Shown: positions 10,945-20,658 of the stretch, in pieces
Layout of the letters: every line of letters starts with the position of its first letter
Position numbering within the stretch: the first letter of the stretch is position 1
Assembly: GCA_039583875.1 (NCBI GenBank)
Contig: CM077162.1
Location: forward strand, 113,242,589-113,306,588
Direction: 5' to 3'
Origin: Platanthera guangdongensis
Taxonomy: Eukaryota; Streptophyta; Magnoliopsida; Asparagales; Orchidaceae
DNA length: 64,000 nucleotides
The notes under the pieces: generated by a model
What the model saw: the letters and a program-made list of their open reading frames with translations, nothing else
What the model was told of the DNA's origin: nothing
Databases searched by the model: none
Program-made: the position numbers and the translations under genes

Positions 10945-12580
10945 GTGTGTGTGTGTGTGTTTCCATCTTTTGTTTTGCATCCGTATTTAAATCGCATGTG
11001 CAGGATTTTTTGAGGCGTGGCAACTTGGCCGCATTGGATATCTTGTTGCACGACCGGTATGCTCAATTTTGAGCATGGGTACTTCTTCCCCTATCCATTT
11101 ATTTGTATTTACATGCTTTACTTTCTCGTATTATCATATTCTAGTTTGGGGGTGGAGTTACCTATGATCACTACACAACACAGTTTATTGCATACTAGTC
11201 TGTCTTTATTTATTTCTTGATCTCTAATTGCACACACTAAATCAACCACATGAGTGCGCACTTAACCATGCATGCGGCTCAGGGCAAATGTTTTACTTTT
11301 GTGTAAACTCTAAAAAGTGGTGCTGACTTAGGATTTTGGGATATAGTAGTTCGAAACTCATGCAGTGCTCCTAATCGAGTACTCATGATTTGCATAGAAA
11401 TAGTATAGGATTACTTTTTCTTCATGCTCATAGACTTAAATTTATTCTGCAACAGTAAATTTTGTTTGTGCTACTTAAAATTGTAGAATCTGGAGTAATC
11501 GAATGGTAGTGTAGGGATGAGTGTAGTTGTCACTAGACTCGTATTGCTCGAGTCGGGGGGAAGGATCGTCTTTCTCGGGACTGAGAACTTTCCCCAAGCT
11601 ACTCTCGAAGCATTGGTGCCCGGTTAGTCGAGTGTGAGCGTGAGGTAGGCCGTCATTTTGGCTAGTTTGAGCCTTTTTGTACCTAGTCCTAGCAGCTGAC
11701 CCTTGCAAGCCAAATTTGCGCCTACCCCCCTTTTCTTTCAGCTCCACCTTTATTCACCAAAGCCTAAAAGCCCACTCTTTTATCACAACCAAAACCTTGA
11801 ATTTCAAAATTTGATATGTTGTGATACTTGGGATTCATGTGATGTGGAGATGAATTCATAAATTGCTAATTTTTTAGATTTGGGGATTGCTGAATGAAAA
11901 AGAAAAAAAAGAAGAAAAAGAAAACGATGAATAAAAAAAGAAACAAAAAAAGAAACTTTAAAATTATTACAAGGAGAATTGCAATCCCCATCTTGTGTGT
12001 TAGTTTTTGGTCGGGATAGGCCGTGTGCATACCCATTTTTCAAGCCAAGTCTGGGGGTGTGTCACACATGCATTTCTTCGTGGCTGTTTGGGTTTAGCTC
12101 GGGTTCGCTCGCTTTGGTTACGTGTAGCCGCTTTGTTTATCATTGACTACCCCACCTTAGCCTTAGCCGCATTCAAACCTACAAGTCCTGCTGATTCACA
12201 CTTGAGTCTACTTAGCATCATGGAGAGAGTGTGAAAGAGAAAGCTTATGGTTCCCGACATTGATGGATTTCTTTGGAGGTGATCACGACCCTCGGTCTTG
12301 GGCAATGCTCACCTTAATGGCTTGTCTACTTTCTCCGTACACATGACTAAACGATTCTCCAGAATTATAATTTTAAGTAGACACAATATTTATTTACCTC
12401 TGTCGAATAATTTAAGCTCCGTAGTATAATTAAAAAAATTTTCTATTCTATTTTCTATGTGCATGATGTATTTGATTTCTCGTCCTACTTTATTTTGAAG
12501 TTTCTAAGCCAGCTAGCTGTTTTACCGTCCACGGAGTAATGATTTGCGCGCGATGCACAAAAGGGTTAAGTCTGGGAGTG
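10368..12580 (+). other. Long non-coding 3' region of element D
   Basis: RT, RNase H and integrase are missing. Apart from a 63-codon open stretch (10398-10589, unrecognised, rich in Lys/Glu/Arg) the DNA is non-coding. It includes a (TA)n tract and two short blocks that are identical to the same region of element I: CAAGCTACTCTCGAAGCATT at 11595-11614 and ATTGATGGATTTCTTTGGAG at 12259-12278. The end, TTAAGTCTGGGAGTG (12566-12580), is the presumed polypurine tract. Confidence 0.75.
10868..10961. repeat. (TA)n followed by (TG)n microsatellite
   Basis: About 75 bp of pure TA repeat run to 10942, followed by about 18 bp of TG repeat (10944-10961). The open frames that give Ile-Tyr repeats here on both strands are artefacts. 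Confidence 0.98.
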
Positions 12581-14011
12581 TGATGAGTCCAATTATTACA
12601 CTGATTTTTGGACTCATCTGGGCCAATTTTATCGTCTTAGCACAGCACTTGAGAGCTATAACTTCTTATATTTGCTTACTTGCCTATTTCATGATTAAGT
12701 GTACTTTAGGCCCATTTTCTGTGTGTTTTAGATATTTCTACATTTCCGTTTGTTTTACTTGTTCTTTCGCCGTGTCTTGAGAATGTGGTGTGCACTTTTG
12801 GTGGCCTATCTGTCTCTTTTGCTGGTGCATGGGTCGCGTGCGTGCTCCGGAACCGCTCGGGAGACCCCGATGATACAGGAACACTGTGCACGATCACTGG
12901 ACTCACTGCGCACGACCACCAGTCATGCGCCACTGATCGTGCGCATTACATTCTCCTTTTCCCCAGTTCTGTCTTAGACAATCGCACGATCAGTGGATTC
13001 AGTGTGCACGACCACCGGTCGTGCGCCACTGATCGTGCACATATCTGCTGATGTTTCAGTACAAGTTGCATGTTTAATTGGAAATTACGCACGACCATCG
13101 ACCGATAGTGCGCACGACCACTGGTCGTGCTCCACTAATCGTGCGCTCTGCTTATTCTGCCTCCATATTTAAGGGCCTGCTCCGCGATTTAGGGAACGAT
13201 GGGTCATTTATGCGATCAGAGAGTGCACGGGAAGTTCCGCTCTACCTCTCCAGCTGCTCCATCCACCTTCATCTTCATCGGGAGTCCGTAGCTGGTGATT
13301 CCGAAGCTTTCCAAACCCTCAGGCGAAGCTCCCGGCCATTAATGACCTCAACTCCAATCTTTCTACCGGAGTTGGCGAAGAAGATGACCTAGAGAACAAA
13401 CTCAAAGGCCTTTGAGGTGACAACTCGTTGGTACCGGAAGCCTCCTCGGACTGAGCCCGGAAACGGATTGACAACTCGCTATTCCGACCACGACCTGCGG
13501 TGGACCTTCACCTCTAGTGATTTACTCATCTTCCCCCTTCCTCCGTTGTATGGAATGAATTGATATTGTAATGAACTACATTTTCTACTCTATATCTAAG
13601 TGAATGTTGTAGTTTTCATTTGCTTTGAGTTGTGTGTTGTGAATGCACCTTGCCCACTCCACATCCACTCCATACACTTGTTTCACCCGATTGCACTCCA
13701 CACAAGAACACTTCCATCCATTAGCTTTCCGTCCACTCGCCCAACCGAAGTTCAGCATCGTGGCCGATACACTCACCTCACCTTGCGAAGTGGTGCCTTT
13801 GACCTGCACGACCCTAATTAGTTTATTAGATCAAAACCACAATCTCACAAGCCCCTTTTTACTCTTATCTACGTATAACTCTCATAACGATATTTTTTTG
13901 AACTGTTGCCGCTCTATGCTAATTGCATTCCTCAAGAAACCGACACTCGGGGATTTATTCCCCAACTTTATTACTTGTGCGATCGGTGCGCTTGCCGATT
14001 TCCACGCATCA
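12581..14011 (+). repeat. 3' LTR of element D
   Basis: It starts TGATGAGTCC after the purine-rich tract and ends ATCA at 14011, followed by TGCCG. The terminal inverted repeat GATGAGTCC/GGACTCATC is perfect here. A TATA-like TATTTAAG is at 13166-13173. A nested hairpin spans 12984-13038, with a perfect 13-bp outer stem (GCACGATCAGTGG with CCACTGATCGTGC) and an inner stem GCACGACC/GGTCGTGC. Confidence 0.9.
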
Positions 14012-14016
14012 TGCCG

Positions 14017-14806
14017 CCACAACTTCAATGCAAAAATTACCACCACCAACTCCAAATCATGGACGGGGTAATTTCTCTCATGATGTTTCAATTGTCTAGA
14101 TCAAAAGACTATCACATTGCCATGTTGCACTAGCACGCAACCCAAACCGCACCCTGACGCGTCACTGAAAATCTGAAATCCTTCAGTCCCTTTAGGAAGA
14201 CTTAGGATTGGAGTCGACATCAACCTTTGCTTCAAGGTATCAAACGCTTGTTTGCACTCCTGAGTCCACACAAATTTCTGGTCCTTATGAGTCAAAGTAG
14301 TGAGGGGTAGTGCTATTCGCGAAAAGTTTTCCACAATTCTTTTATAGTACATGACTAGTCCAAGGAAACTCCTGACTTCTGCCACGGTGTTCAGAACTGG
14401 CCAATCCCTAATATCCTCAACTTTCGCTGGATCCACCGCTACCTCATCACCACTAATCACATAGCCCAAGAATGCCACCTTCTCCAACCAGAACTCGCAT
14501 TTCGAGAACTTTGTATAAAGCTGGTTCTCTCTTAAAGTCTGCAAGACTGCTCTCAAATGAGCCTCATGCTCTGCCTCTGATGTGGAGTATACCAAAATAT
14601 CGGCGATGAAGACCAACACAAACGAGTCTAAGTATTCCTGAAACACTCGGTTCATCCTATCCATGAATATCGATGGCACGTTCGTCAACCCGAACGGCAT
14701 CACCAAGAACTAAAAGTGGTCATACCTCATACCAAATGCTATCTTGGGTATGTCCTCGTCTCGAATCTGCAACTGGTAGTACCATGACTTCAGGTCCAAC
14801 TTAGAG
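14017..14806 (-). pseudogene. pol: Element B RT/RNase H fragment
   Basis: On the minus strand, 14706-14101 carries reverse transcriptase and the start of RNase [30 protein letters not shown] in place of [27 protein letters not shown], and [18 protein letters not shown]. The change of FIDD to FIAD removes one catalytic aspartate, so this copy is dead independently of its interruptions. It is bounded by D on the left and by E (duplication TAGAG at 14802-14806) on the right. Confidence 0.9.
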
Positions 14807-16056
14807 TGGTGGCGACGATGGCCCCCAAGTTGACGACGGCCCCCAAGTTGACGACGGCCCCCAAGTTGACGACGGCCCCCCAAGTTGTTGATGACGGCAC
14901 GCTAACGGAAGTCCCTCCTTCGTCTCCAACAAAGGACTCGCGTCGCCATGGTGTTCGTATGGAGCGGCGCTAAAATTTCCGCCCTCGGCGCAAGAGAAAT
15001 AACTAGTTGAACTTATCTTATTATTAGCTTAAGAGCATTCTTATTTTAGTATGCTATTTTATTTGGAGTATGTTATTTTTGGCTGCATGTAGCCATTGAG
15101 TGTTTTATTTTTTATTTGGGCTACATATAGCCAAGACTTGGTGTTAAGCCTATATATAGGCATGTATGTGTTTGTTTAACTTAAGTTGAATGAGAAGAAA
15201 CCATAAATTTCCTTTTCTTGTTAATCTTCCTCTCTCTCTCTACCTCTCCTAGCCGCCACCATCCACTCCCTCTCTCTCTCTCTAAAGCATTCGGCCATCC
15301 CTCTCCTTCATCTCCCTCTCCCTCTTCCAAGCCGCCACCTCCTCTCACCATCTTCAACCCGACCAAAACCATCCCTAGCCGGTCGTCCACCTATCTCCTC
15401 CACCCGAGCACCCCCCTTTGAAGAGAACCCGACCGCCCCTCTTCACGTGAAGTTTTATCCGAGAAGGGCCTCCTTCTACGGCAAGGAATCTGGACTTTGG
15501 TGTGAAGCGGCCAAGGCGGACGATCTATCTCTCCATCCGGCTTGACTCCGGCGGAACCGTGGAAGAGCGATCCTTAAAAGGTAGTCGGAATCATCTATTC
15601 CGACTTGGGTAACGATCCTCTCCACTCGCGTGTGATTCCCTCTTGATATTCTATTGGTCGGAAAGATTTTTGCGTTGGATTTGAATCGTTAGATTCTTTG
15701 TGGTTTTCCTTTTGATTTGCATCAATCTTAATCATGTTATTTCTGAAAGGGTTTGGCGAGCCCCGTATTTTTGTTGGGAGAGATCTACCATTTTTCGATC
15801 GCATTTTGGGTAGATCTCTTTTGGTACAACCATCGCTCGGTCGGACCCAATATTGGTCCTCTTAGCTTGGGAGAACGTCGGCCTATATCCATTTGTTTGT
15901 CCTTTCTGCGGAGTAGCTACCGTACGTTGGTGAACTGTGATAAATCGTTTGTGAGTGCGCCGCGGTTAAAGCTAGTGCGAGTGTGATTGTGGAATTAGAG
16001 TGGCGTCCGCTTTACTCCTGTAACCCATATTGTGTCCGCGGTAGAGGCCTACATCA
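14807..16056 (+). repeat. 5' LTR of element E (1250 bp)
   Basis: It starts TGGTGGCGACGATGG and ends CTACATCA. An 18-bp minisatellite (unit GACGGCCCCCAAGTTGAC) near 14815-14890 has four copies here but three in the 3' LTR, which explains most of the 14-bp length difference. A TATA box TATATATAGG is at 15151-15160, and the near-palindrome GGCTACATATAGCC lies just upstream. Confidence 0.92.
15151..15160 (+). promoter_or_regulatory. TATA box in E 5' LTR
   Basis: TATATATAGG, repeated in the 3' LTR at 19555-19564. It is the expected U3 promoter of the element. Confidence 0.6.
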
Positions 16057-16060
16057 ATTT

Positions 16061-16071
16061 TGGTATCAGAG
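16061..16071 (+). other. Primer-binding site, initiator tRNA-Met (element E)
   Basis: TGGTATCAGAG starts 4 bases after the LTR end. Confidence 0.9.
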
Positions 16072-16405
16072 GGAGGTTCTTGTCAATTTTTTAATTGGCA
16101 CCCTCCCCTCTTATTTAGCACGTTAAGCTGCACTTGTGTTTGCACGTTAGTAGTCACAAAAAAAATCTCAAAAAACAATTTTTTTGGTCTGCCAATAGCG
16201 GCTTAGATTTCTTATTTTTCAGCCAAAAAAATCAAAATAAATTTTTTAATAATTCTCTTTTTATTTCCTGTAAGAAAATAAAAAAAATTATTTTCCTATA
16301 GTCATTAAGTGGGATTAATTCCTTCGTTGGTCTGTCTAAGTCTGTTGTCCTCATTCTTGCATGTGCACTAGGCTCGGTACGGAATATCCTCCATCATCTT
16401 CTAAT
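16072..16405 (+). other. Leader of element E
   Basis: Non-coding leader between primer-binding site and Gag, rich in A and T runs. No other feature is seen. Confidence 0.6.
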
Positions 16406-18974
16406 ATGGATGATGGCCGGGGTGAGGGTCGTGCCCTCACTGAGATTGAGGAGCTCTGTTAGGATTTCACGGACTATTAGGGAGGCACTTCACGGACTGG
16501 GGTTACCACAAGGGGCACCCCGTAATCAACCCACTCACCAACGAGTGGTAGAAAATCACAATCCTTACCCCCACCCTCCTAATGAGCATGCTCCTCGAGC
16601 ACCATACGAGTTTGACCTTACTCGGGCCGTCCGAGTCAAGCCACCATCCTACGATGGATTAGGAGATCCTCAAGTCTTCCAGGACTAGATCATGGAGATC
16701 GAATGTTATTTCGAGTGGTATACTCTGAACGACGCGGATAAAGTGTGAGTAGCAAGGATGAAGTTGCTAGGGCATGCTAAGATATTTTAGCTGAATGAGG
16801 AGCGGCGTTTGAGAGTCGAGAACGAAGCGTTGCCCATAGGATGGGATGCAATGAAGGCTAGGCTGACAGAACAGTACGTCCCTACTTACCATCGAACACA
16901 GATGTTCGATGATTTAGCTACCCTTAAGCAAGGGACTAGGTCGGTGTCTGAGTATATGAGTCTGCTGAAGGACATGATGGTTAGGTGTGACGTGAAAGAG
17001 ATGCCCGAGGTCACCCTATCCAGATTCCGCAAGGGACTAAACCCCGACATCCAAGGAAACCTTCTGCACGATGGTCACACTGACTTGCACACCACTTTCA
17101 ACGTTGCCTTAGATATTGAGCAGCACAATGCGCTTAAAGGCAATTCTCGCTCGTTCCAAAAGGGCAAGTCCATTTTAAGACCGCCTCCCACCGCCACCTA
17201 TAAGGCTAAAGGAAAGTATCAGCCCCCCGACTCGACCTCCATAGTCGTAACAGCTAGGAATGATAGAAACCCCTCTGGTGAGAGAGTCCCGGTGGGTAGG
17301 GTCAACAGAATGAATGTCACCTGTTACGCTTGTGGGATCCAAGGGCATTATGCTAGTGATTGTCCTACTACACCCAAACCATTAGCCCTGTTAGATTCCA
17401 CTGGTGTGATGAACGATATTACTTACGAGGCGGGAGAAGAGAGCGAGTCGGACGGAGTGCCTAGTGATATGGAGGATGACTCCCATATGATGGTTATGAG
17501 GTGTATTCTGGCGACCCCTCTAGCGTTAGACGATTGGAATAGGACGAACATTTTCACGTTGAATTTTAAGAGTGGTGAAAAATGGTGTAGGTTGATCATT
17601 GATAGCGGTAGTTGCATGAATGTAATTTTTGAAACCGCGGTGAGACGAATGTCTCTTGCTGCCGAACCGCACCCTCACCCTTATAAGGTGGCATGGGTAG
17701 ACAATTCGTCCCTCCCTGTGTCGAAGAGATGCTTGGTACCCCTTACCATCAAAGCTTACTCTGAGCAGATTTGGTGTGACGTCATCCCTATGGATGCTTG
17801 TCACGTCTTGTTGGGTCGCCCTTGGTTGTATGATCATGACGTCATCCACTTTGGTCGGGCCAATACTTACGAGTTTAAATTTAATGGCAGAATCATTCTC
17901 TTAAAACCCGCCTTGCCAAAGGATCCTTCGGCCCCCTCCAAGGATACAGTCATCCCGGTCGAGAAGAAAACGTTGAGCCTGATATGGAAGAAAAAATTGA
18001 AGCGTACTACCTTTTTAGACGACGTCCTCTATGCGTTAGTGTGTCTACAAGTTGAGGAAGATGCGGCCACTTTTGAGAATTTGCCGCCGGCGCTGAGAAC
18101 ACTATTAGAGGAGTTTGTGGACGTGTACCCGGACGAGCTTCCGTCTGAGTTACCCCCATTGCGGGATATTCAGCACGCCATTGATTTCATTCTGGGTTCC
18201 TCATTGCCCAACCTTCCTCTGATACCGGGTTATTTTTGGAAGACCCTGTGCAGGATTATGGGCACCAAACTTCTATTCTCTTCCACGTACCATCCGCAGA
18301 CGGATGGGAAAACAGAAGTTGTGAACAGAAGTTTAGGTAGTTTGCTTCGATGCCTTGTGGGAGACCATAAGGGTACATGGGACCTTATCCTCCCTCATGC
18401 TCAGTTAGCGTATAATAATTCCAAAAATAGGTCCACGGGTTTGTCCCCGAATGAGATCGTGCACGGTTATAAAGCACCCGTGCCACTTGACTTGATTCCA
18501 TTACCGCCAACTTTTAAGTCAAGTCAATTTGCACAGGACTTTGCCTCTCACATCCGTGAACTTCACAAATGCATAAATGAAATGCTTACCACTCCAAATG
18601 CGTCTTATCAAGTTCATGCCAACGCACATAAGAGAGTGTCTCACTTGAAAGTGGGTGATTTAGTCATGGTACGTCTCATCCCTGAACGGTTGCCTACGGG
18701 CACCTTAAAAAGGTTAGCGGATCGGCGAGCGGGACCTTTTCGGATTTTAAAACGGTTAGGAGACAATGTATTTCTTTTGGAATTGCCAACTGATTGGGGT
18801 ATTTCCCCTATTTTTAATGTTTTGGATTTAACGCCATATATTGCTCTGCCACTAGAATTATCTTCCTGTCCGTTTAGTTTACTACAGATTCTCATGGGTA
18901 TGGGGTTGAGGGGGGTAAGGGCTCGCTCCCTCCGTCGGTCTCCAACGGAGGTACGCTACATGTTGATGATATAG
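16406..18974 (+). pseudogene. Gag-protease-(deleted)-integrase remnant of element E
   Basis: Gag starts at the ATG at 16406 (MDDGRGEGRALTEIEEL) but meets stops and frame changes before 16808. From 16809 an ORF of 721 codons is open. It holds the rest of Gag, a CCHC knuckle (CYACGIQGHYASDC, about residue 173), a retropepsin site (IIDSGSCMNVIF, about residue 263, with DSGSC in place of the usual DSGAS), and VLLGRPWLYDHD. It then has the pre-RT segment (EEFVDVYPDELP, IDFILGSS) and jumps within a few residues to late integrase (TYHPQTDGKTEVVNRSLG, VGDLVMVRLIPERLP). The whole RT, RNase H and front of integrase are gone, yet the junction near 18225 keeps the frame. Near 18900-18970 another frame change separates it from the chromodomain. 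Confidence 0.85.
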
Positions 18975-18985
18975 ATTTTCCCCCT

Positions 18986-19411
18986 TTGCTGCCTAATGCT
19001 TTTCCCAGGTTTGCCAGGACAGCATTTTTGCCAGACAGGATTCTCCAGGAGGACGTGTTTCCCACTGCAGATGGCGATGTGCGCCGCTACTTGATTCGAT
19101 GGCGTGATCGCCCCGCCTCTGACGACTCTTGGCTCCCGGAAGCGGAGGTGGATCTCTTGGATGGTGTTCTTCTCCGACGGTATCTTCAAGACCACTCATC
19201 GGTGATGAGTCCTTTCAAGCAGGGGAGGATTGGTGGTGACGACGGCCCCCAAGTTGACGACGGCCCCCAAGTTGACGACGACCCCCAAGTTGTTGATGAC
19301 GGCACGCTAACGGAAGACCCTCCTTCGTCTCTAACAAAGAACTCGCGTTGCCATGGTGTTCGTATGGAGCGGCGCTACAATTTCCGCCCTCAGCGCAAGA
19401 CAAATAACTAG
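18986..19411 (+). pseudogene. Chromodomain and polyprotein C-terminus running into the 3' LTR (E)
   Basis: This frame has LPDRILQEDVF, RRYLIRWRDRPASDDSWLPE and LLRRYLQDHSS, the layout of a chromodomain (an aromatic/hydrophobic strand, the YLIRW strand, then a Trp-containing turn and a C-terminal helix). Chromodomains in this family steer integration to modified histones. The frame does not stop before the LTR. It crosses the polypurine tract and continues 60 codons into the 3' LTR (from 19231), through acidic 6-residue repeats DDGPQV that are the translation of the 18-bp minisatellite, to a basic end RRYNFRPQRKTNN. It is out of frame with the ORF ending at 18974. Confidence 0.8.
19217..19230 (+). 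other. Polypurine tract of element E, inside coding frame
   Basis: AAGCAGGGGAGGAT lies directly before the 3' LTR. It lies within the open frame of the chromodomain protein. Confidence 0.75.
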
Positions 19412-20466
19412 TTGAACTTATCTTATTATTAGCTTAAGAGCATTCGTATTTTAGTATGCTATTTTATTTGGAGTATGTTATTTTGGGCTGCATGTAGCCA
19501 TTGAGTGTTTTATTTTTTATTTGGGCTACATATAGCCAAGACTTGGTGTTAAGCCTATATATAGGCATGTATGGGTTTGTTTAACTTAAGTTAAATGAGA
19601 AGAAACCCTAAATTTCCTTTTCTTGCTAATCTTCCTCACTCTCTCTACCTCTCCTAGTCGCCACCCTCCACTCCCTCTCTCTATCTCTCTCTAAAGCATT
19701 CAGCAAGCCCTCTCCTTCATCTCCCTCTCCCTCTTCCAAGCCGCCACCTCCTCTCACCATCTTCAACCCGACCACCACCATCCCTAGTCGGCCGGCAACC
19801 TATCTCCTCCACCCGAGCACCCCCACTTTGAAGAGAACCTGGCCGCCCCTCTTCACGTGAAGTTTTATTCGAGAAGGGCCTCCTTCTACGGAGAGGAATC
19901 TGGACTTTGGTGTGAAGCGGCCAAGGCGGTCGATCTATCTCTCCATCTGGCACGACTCCGGCGGAACTGTGGAAGAGCGATCCTTCAAAGGTAGTCAGAA
20001 TCATCTATTCTGACTTGGGTAACGATCCTCTCCACTCATGTGTGATTCCCTCTTGATATTCTAGTGGTCGGAAAGATTTTTTCGTTAGATTTGAATCGTT
20101 AGATTCTTCGTGGTTTTCCTTTTGATTTGTATCAATCTTAATCGCGTTATTTCCGAAAGGGTTTGGTGAGCCCCGTATTTTTGTAGGGAGAGATCTACCA
20201 TTTTTCGATCGCATTTTGGGTAGACCTCTTTTGGTACAACCATCGCTCGGTCGGACCCAATATTGGTCCTCTTAGCTTGGGAGAACGTCGGCCTATAGCC
20301 GTTCGTTTGACCTTCCCGCGGAGTAGCTACCGTACGTTGGTGAACTGTGATAAATCGTTTGCGAGTGCGCCGCGGTTAAAGCTAGTGCAAGTGTGATTGT
20401 GGAATTAGAGTTGCGTCCGCTTTACTCCCGTAACCCATATTGTGTCCGCGGTAGAGGCCTACATCA
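19231..20466 (+). repeat. 3' LTR of element E (1236 bp)
   Basis: It starts TGGTGGTGACGACGG and ends CTACATCA at 20466, followed by TAGAG. TATA box TATATATAGG is at 19555-19564. It matches the 5' LTR, with three rather than four minisatellite units. Confidence 0.92.
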
Positions 20467-20471
20467 TAGAG

Positions 20472-20658
20472 TACACCACTGACCCTACCAATTGGTCAAA
20501 CAGGTCATCTATCCATGGGATCGGATACATATTCTTGACAATTAGTTTATTCAGTTCACGGTAGTCTATGTACAACCACATACAACCATCTTTCTTCTTC
20601 ACGAACAACACTGGCGCGCTCCATGGTAAAGAGCTGGATCTAATGTACCCCTGCTCTA
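20472..20658 (-). pseudogene. pol: Element B RT N-terminal fragment
   Basis: The minus strand carries [20 protein letters not shown], the IDYRELNKL motif and [20 protein letters not shown], the start of a Ty3/gypsy RT. It ends at 20658 where element C begins, and joins across E to the fragment at 14801. Confidence 0.9.

Larger units (their letters stand above)
6735..14011 (+). mobile_element. Element D: non-autonomous Athila-like element (gag-protease only)
   Basis: The two LTRs (6735-8165 and 12581-14011) are each 1431 bp and the element is 7277 bp. A tRNA-Asp primer-binding site follows the 5' LTR and a purine-rich tract precedes the 3' LTR. The flanks are TGTCG (6730-6734) and TGCCG (14012-14016), a 5-bp target duplication with one transition. 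Inside are a broken gag and an aspartic protease but no RT, RNase H or integrase, so movement would need enzymes in trans. It interrupts the RNase H of element B. The LTRs differ at many positions, so the insertion is older than G, H or I. Confidence 0.9.
14807..20466 (+). mobile_element. Element E: internally deleted Reina/Galadriel-like chromovirus
   Basis: It has LTRs at 14807-16056 and 19231-20466, an initiator-tRNA-Met primer-binding site at 16061, and a perfect TAGAG target duplication (14802-14806 and 20467-20471). Gag with one zinc knuckle, protease, the first residues of RT, the rear half of integrase and a chromodomain remain; the central part of pol is deleted. The LTRs differ by roughly a few percent by eye. 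It is inserted in the RT of element B. Confidence 0.92.
4041..20658 (-). mobile_element. Element B: degenerate Tekay/Del-like chromovirus, in pieces
   Basis: The outermost element visible. Minus-strand pieces read, in element order, RT start (20658-20472), RT and RNase H (14801-14017), RNase H end, integrase and chromodomain (6734-5034), polypurine tract (4942-4924) and 3' LTR (4923-4041 and beyond A). The pieces are separated by insertions E and D, and C cuts it on the right; the rest of pol, gag and the 5' LTR must lie beyond 64000. Multiple stops and frameshifts mark it as old. It is a different, more diverged family from H, with which it aligns throughout pol. Confidence 0.85.

Noticed and set aside
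10716..11072. ORFs with Ile-Tyr repeats on both strands
   Set aside because: Translation of the (TA)n microsatellite.
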